Below, piece by piece: positions 7,769 to 9,379 of a stretch of DNA of 9,379 bases. Location of the stretch: positions 1-9,379 of the forward strand of contig JAITKY010000250.1 of NCBI GenBank assembly GCA_031278135.1, written 5' to 3'. The stretch's first letter is position 1. Each line of letters begins with the position of its first letter. The notes below the pieces were generated by a model. That model was not told the DNA's origin and made no database searches. It saw only the letters and a list, made by a program, of their open reading frames with translations. Both the position numbers and the translations under genes were made by a program. This DNA is from Prevotellaceae bacterium. Lineage in GTDB: Bacteria > Bacteroidota > Bacteroidia > Bacteroidales > UBA932.

Positions 7769-8826
7769 TTAACTGTCACAGGCGCATCGTCTGCTAAATT
7801 GATATTTCCGTCATAGATGATTTCGTCGCCTTCGTTCAATCCTTCCGTGATTACGTAACTGTCGGAATTTTCCGCTCCTGTTGTTACATAAACCCATGCT
7901 GCCCTGTCGTTTCTAAGCCGGAATACAACTTTTTTGTTGGTACGAAGTACAACGGCAGATTTTGGTACTACCAACTGTTTGCCGAGTAAAAGTTGCACCC
8001 TGACTTTCACGTTCATACCTTCGTAAAGTTTGTTATCTTTATTGCTGATCGTTGCTTTAACTTTCACCATCCCGTTTTTTTCAACTACGGGGTTGATTTC
8101 CGAAATATGTCCTTCGACGACATATGTGGACATCGAAAACGGCGACACAAGGACCTTATATTTCAGACCTATCAGCGGCAATTCGCTCTCCAGAATATTG
8201 AATGTCACTTCGGGATTACGATTGTCGATAATCGTGCAAAACGCTTCGCCGTCGGGCAAATTATATTCCTTAACAGTCAGATTTGCAACCACTCCGTCGA
8301 ACGGTGCATACAAAGTGGCAGCATTCAGATTATAATCGGCAACAATGTAATTGTTACGGGCTTGCTCGATGTTGCTCCTGATTCTGATTGCTCTCATGGC
8401 TTCGGCGGAAATATTCGACGTGTCGCTTATCGAACCTGTTTGTGCGATGAGTGCGTCCTGATAATTGATTTTCGCCTGTTCCAACGATTCTATCGCCTGA
8501 CTTTTGGCGATTTCTAACTTGAACTTGTCAAGTTCGGCTAATTTTTGTCCTTTCGTCACTCGGTCGCCGTTTTTTACATAGATTTTACGGACAATCTCCT
8601 GTGGCTGAAATCTTAAATCCGCTTTATTCACGGCGGCAATTGTTCCATTGGAAATCAACTCATAACTGAAATCCCGATATTCCAATAATTTCGTTTTCAC
8701 ATCAGTAGCCTTGTCTTCTACCTGTGTTGTCGCTTTCTCTCCGGATTCTTCTTCCTGTGCCTTTTTCGACGAACAGGAAAGTAAACAAAATACTATCACC
8801 GGATAAATGATACTCTTGAATGTCAT
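7762..8826 (-). CDS. RND efflux periplasmic adaptor (membrane fusion protein), lipoprotein
   Basis: This adaptor bridges the RND permease and the TolC-like channel in the periplasm. From the ATG at 8826 it has 354 residues, typical for HlyD/AcrA-type adaptors. It begins MTFKSIIYPVIVFCLLSC with a lipobox LLS|C, making Cys18 the likely lipidated residue. The first half of the lipoyl-like domain is at about 75-100 (IVRKIYVKNGDRVTKGQKLAELD), followed by a coiled-coil hairpin at about 103-166. The second lipoyl half contains LYAPFDGVV (172-180). Beta-barrel and membrane-proximal domains follow, with VVPKSAVV and an EGLNEGDEIIYDGN ending. The frame stays open to an ATG at 8883, but I reject that start because it lies at the predicted transcription start and adds a non-signal-like extension ahead of the lipoprotein signal. 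It is first in the operon; the RND gene starts 12 bases after its stop. Confidence 0.94.
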   Translation of the reverse strand: MTFKSIIYPVIVFCLLSCSSKKAQEEESGEKATTQVEDKATDVKTKLLEYRDFSYELISNGTIAAVNKADLRFQPQEIVRKIYVKNGDRVTKGQKLAELDKFKLEIAKSQAIESLEQAKINYQDALIAQTGSISDTSNISAEAMRAIRIRSNIEQARNNYIVADYNLNAATLYAPFDGVVANLTVKEYNLPDGEAFCTIIDNRNPEVTFNILESELPLIGLKYKVLVSPFSMSTYVVEGHISEINPVVEKNGMVKVKATISNKDNKLYEGMNVKVRVQLLLGKQLVVPKSAVVLRTNKKVVFRLRNDRAAWVYVTTGAENSDSYVITEGLNEGDEIIYDGNINLADDAPVTVKN

Positions 8827-8885
8827 ACAGTTAATAATTATATTAATGAACTTAATAATACACGGAAACATTATAATCCGCACCG

Positions 8886-8893
8886 CAAAGATA
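8886..8893 (-). promoter_or_regulatory. Predicted Bacteroidetes -7 promoter box for the efflux operon
   Basis: Read on the minus strand, this site is TATCTTTG, an exact match to the Bacteroidetes primary-sigma -7 consensus TAnnTTTG. Transcription would begin at about 8880, giving a leader of about 54 bases before the adaptor ATG at 8826. The upstream -33 element is weak: TGTT lies 20 bases upstream (8914-8917) instead of TTTG. It is the only good promoter match I found upstream of the gene block. The call is a consensus match without experimental support. Confidence 0.6.
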
Positions 8894-8978
8894 TGAATAA
8901 TTTTAATACGATGAACATTTGGCTAATTTTTTTTTTGAGGCGCTATGGACTGTTAATAAATAAAGGCGTTAATTATTG

Positions 8979-8997
8979 CATTATGTATCATATAATG
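8979..8997. promoter_or_regulatory. Imperfect palindrome upstream of the efflux promoter, possible operator
   Basis: The sequence CATTATGTATCATATAATG pairs at eight of nine positions around a central base; the outer six base pairs (CATTAT/ATAATG) are perfect. It lies about 100 bases upstream of the predicted transcription start in very A/T-rich DNA, so it may be a regulator site or may be chance. No regulator gene is present in the window to support the idea. Confidence 0.2.
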
Positions 8998-9144
8998 AGA
9001 TTAATACATATAATTATTAGATATATTGTTATAGGACTGCTCCAATTTTTTTCCTGCCCATATACATACTGGAAAACTTTGAGATGTGGGATGTTAAAAA
9101 ACTTGACATAGCGCAAACTCGAATGTCGTATTATGGAGTTGCGG

Positions 9145-9250
9145 AAGGCAAAAAAGGGCTGATAGCCCGTCAATCAATAGCATAGGGCAACGCCCTGCAA
9201 AAAAGATTCGTACAAAAGAGAAGCCCTGAAAGGGCGGAATCATTGATTAG
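9145..9250. repeat. Bacteroidetes-type triple-hairpin intergenic repeat
   Basis: Three perfect five-base-pair, three-base-loop hairpins with GGGC-type stems occur in about 80 bases: GGGCT-GAT-AGCCC (9156-9168), AGGGC-AAC-GCCCT (9184-9196) and GCCCT-GAA-AGGGC (9223-9235). AATCAAT (9172-9178) and ATTGATT (9242-9248) add an inverted pair around the second and third hairpins. From memory, this sequence, especially the minus-strand phrase CAGGGCGTTGCCCTATGC, resembles a dispersed repeat found in many Bacteroidetes genomes and often mis-annotated as small proteins. ORFs crossing it are best treated as spurious. I did not find a second copy within this window. Confidence 0.6.
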
Positions 9251-9379
9251 GGAATGGAAAATTAATAAGGTATAACAGTACCTCCAGCAGGAAGGACATT
9301 TTTGAACCCTGTCAGGTCTTACTATAACACAATTGATATAACTCGGACAGACCTTAATTACGAAAAGCCTCATTATAAG

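Larger units (their letters stand above)
8894..9379. other. Noncoding region upstream of the efflux operon
   Basis: This stretch of nearly 500 bases has no convincing gene. The part to about 9060 is strongly A/T-rich and holds the imperfect palindrome at 8979-8997. GCGCTATG (8940-8947) and CATAGCGC (9107-9114) are a perfect eight-base inverted pair 159 bases apart, of unknown meaning. The triple-hairpin repeat occupies 9145-9250. Near the edge, AGGTCT (9314-9319) and AGACCT (9349-9354) form a six-base inverted pair with a 29-base loop. Short reading frames here (72, 61 and 67 codons) have unusual compositions and cross the repeats. No tRNA, transposase or clear terminator is visible. Confidence 0.6.

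Noticed and set aside
8827..8883. Adaptor protein extended to the ATG at 8883
   Set aside because: The added 19 residues precede a standard lipoprotein signal, and the start would sit at the predicted transcription start, so 8826 is preferred.
8893..9111. 72-codon plus-strand open frame beginning MNNFNTMNIW
   Set aside because: It begins inside the predicted promoter of the opposite strand, is A/T-driven in composition, and has no family resemblance or initiation signal.
9156..9235. The GC-stemmed hairpins as a CRISPR array or intrinsic terminators
   Set aside because: The hairpins differ from each other, are unevenly spaced and have no unique spacers. The stems are only five base pairs and the nearby A/T runs do not form a clear terminator for any gene.
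9170..9373. 67-codon minus-strand open frame, and a neighbouring one at 8988-9173
   Set aside because: Both cross or abut the hairpin repeat, which is the kind of element that generates spurious short proteins in these genomes.

Overview
The window looks like a piece of a Bacteroidetes chromosome, probably Bacteroidales. The reasons are: no gene has a clear Shine-Dalgarno sequence and the start regions are A/T-rich instead; the only good promoter match is the Bacteroidetes -7 box (TAnnTTTG); the efflux proteins read like Bacteroidetes family members; and the noncoding DNA carries short GC-stemmed hairpin repeats and A/T-rich heptamer sequence that I associate, from memory, with this phylum.

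All supported genes lie on the minus strand, so transcription runs from high to low coordinates. A noncoding block (about 8827-9379) holds hairpin repeats at its right end and a predicted promoter near 8886-8893. Downstream come a complete tripartite RND efflux system: a lipoprotein membrane fusion/adaptor protein (8826-7762), an inner-membrane RND permease (7749-4570) and a TolC-type outer membrane factor (4573-3062). The permease and outer membrane factor genes overlap by four bases (ATGA). A possible small lipoprotein ORF (3042-2791) starts 19 bases after the outer membrane factor. Next is an 821-residue exported protein (2864-399) with a beta-propeller followed by a hydrazine-synthase-alpha-like domain and two CxxCH heme c sites. 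Last, after 21 bases, comes fucU (L-fucose mutarotase, RbsD/FucU family), which runs off the left edge.

The three efflux proteins should form one envelope-spanning, proton-driven pump; its substrate cannot be read from sequence. The c-type cytochrome would act in the periplasm, and FucU is a cytosolic sugar mutarotase. Tight spacing suggests that all may be cotranscribed, but a functional link between efflux, the diheme protein and fucose metabolism is only inferred.

The points most worth a second look are a palindromic, terminal-inverted-repeat-like element read in frame inside the cytoplasmic linker of the RND permease, the HzsA-like diheme protein in an efflux/sugar context, the small out-of-frame lipoprotein ORF overlapping its start, and the triple-hairpin repeat near the right edge. 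I see no CRISPR array, tRNA, rRNA, transposase or clear intrinsic terminator.
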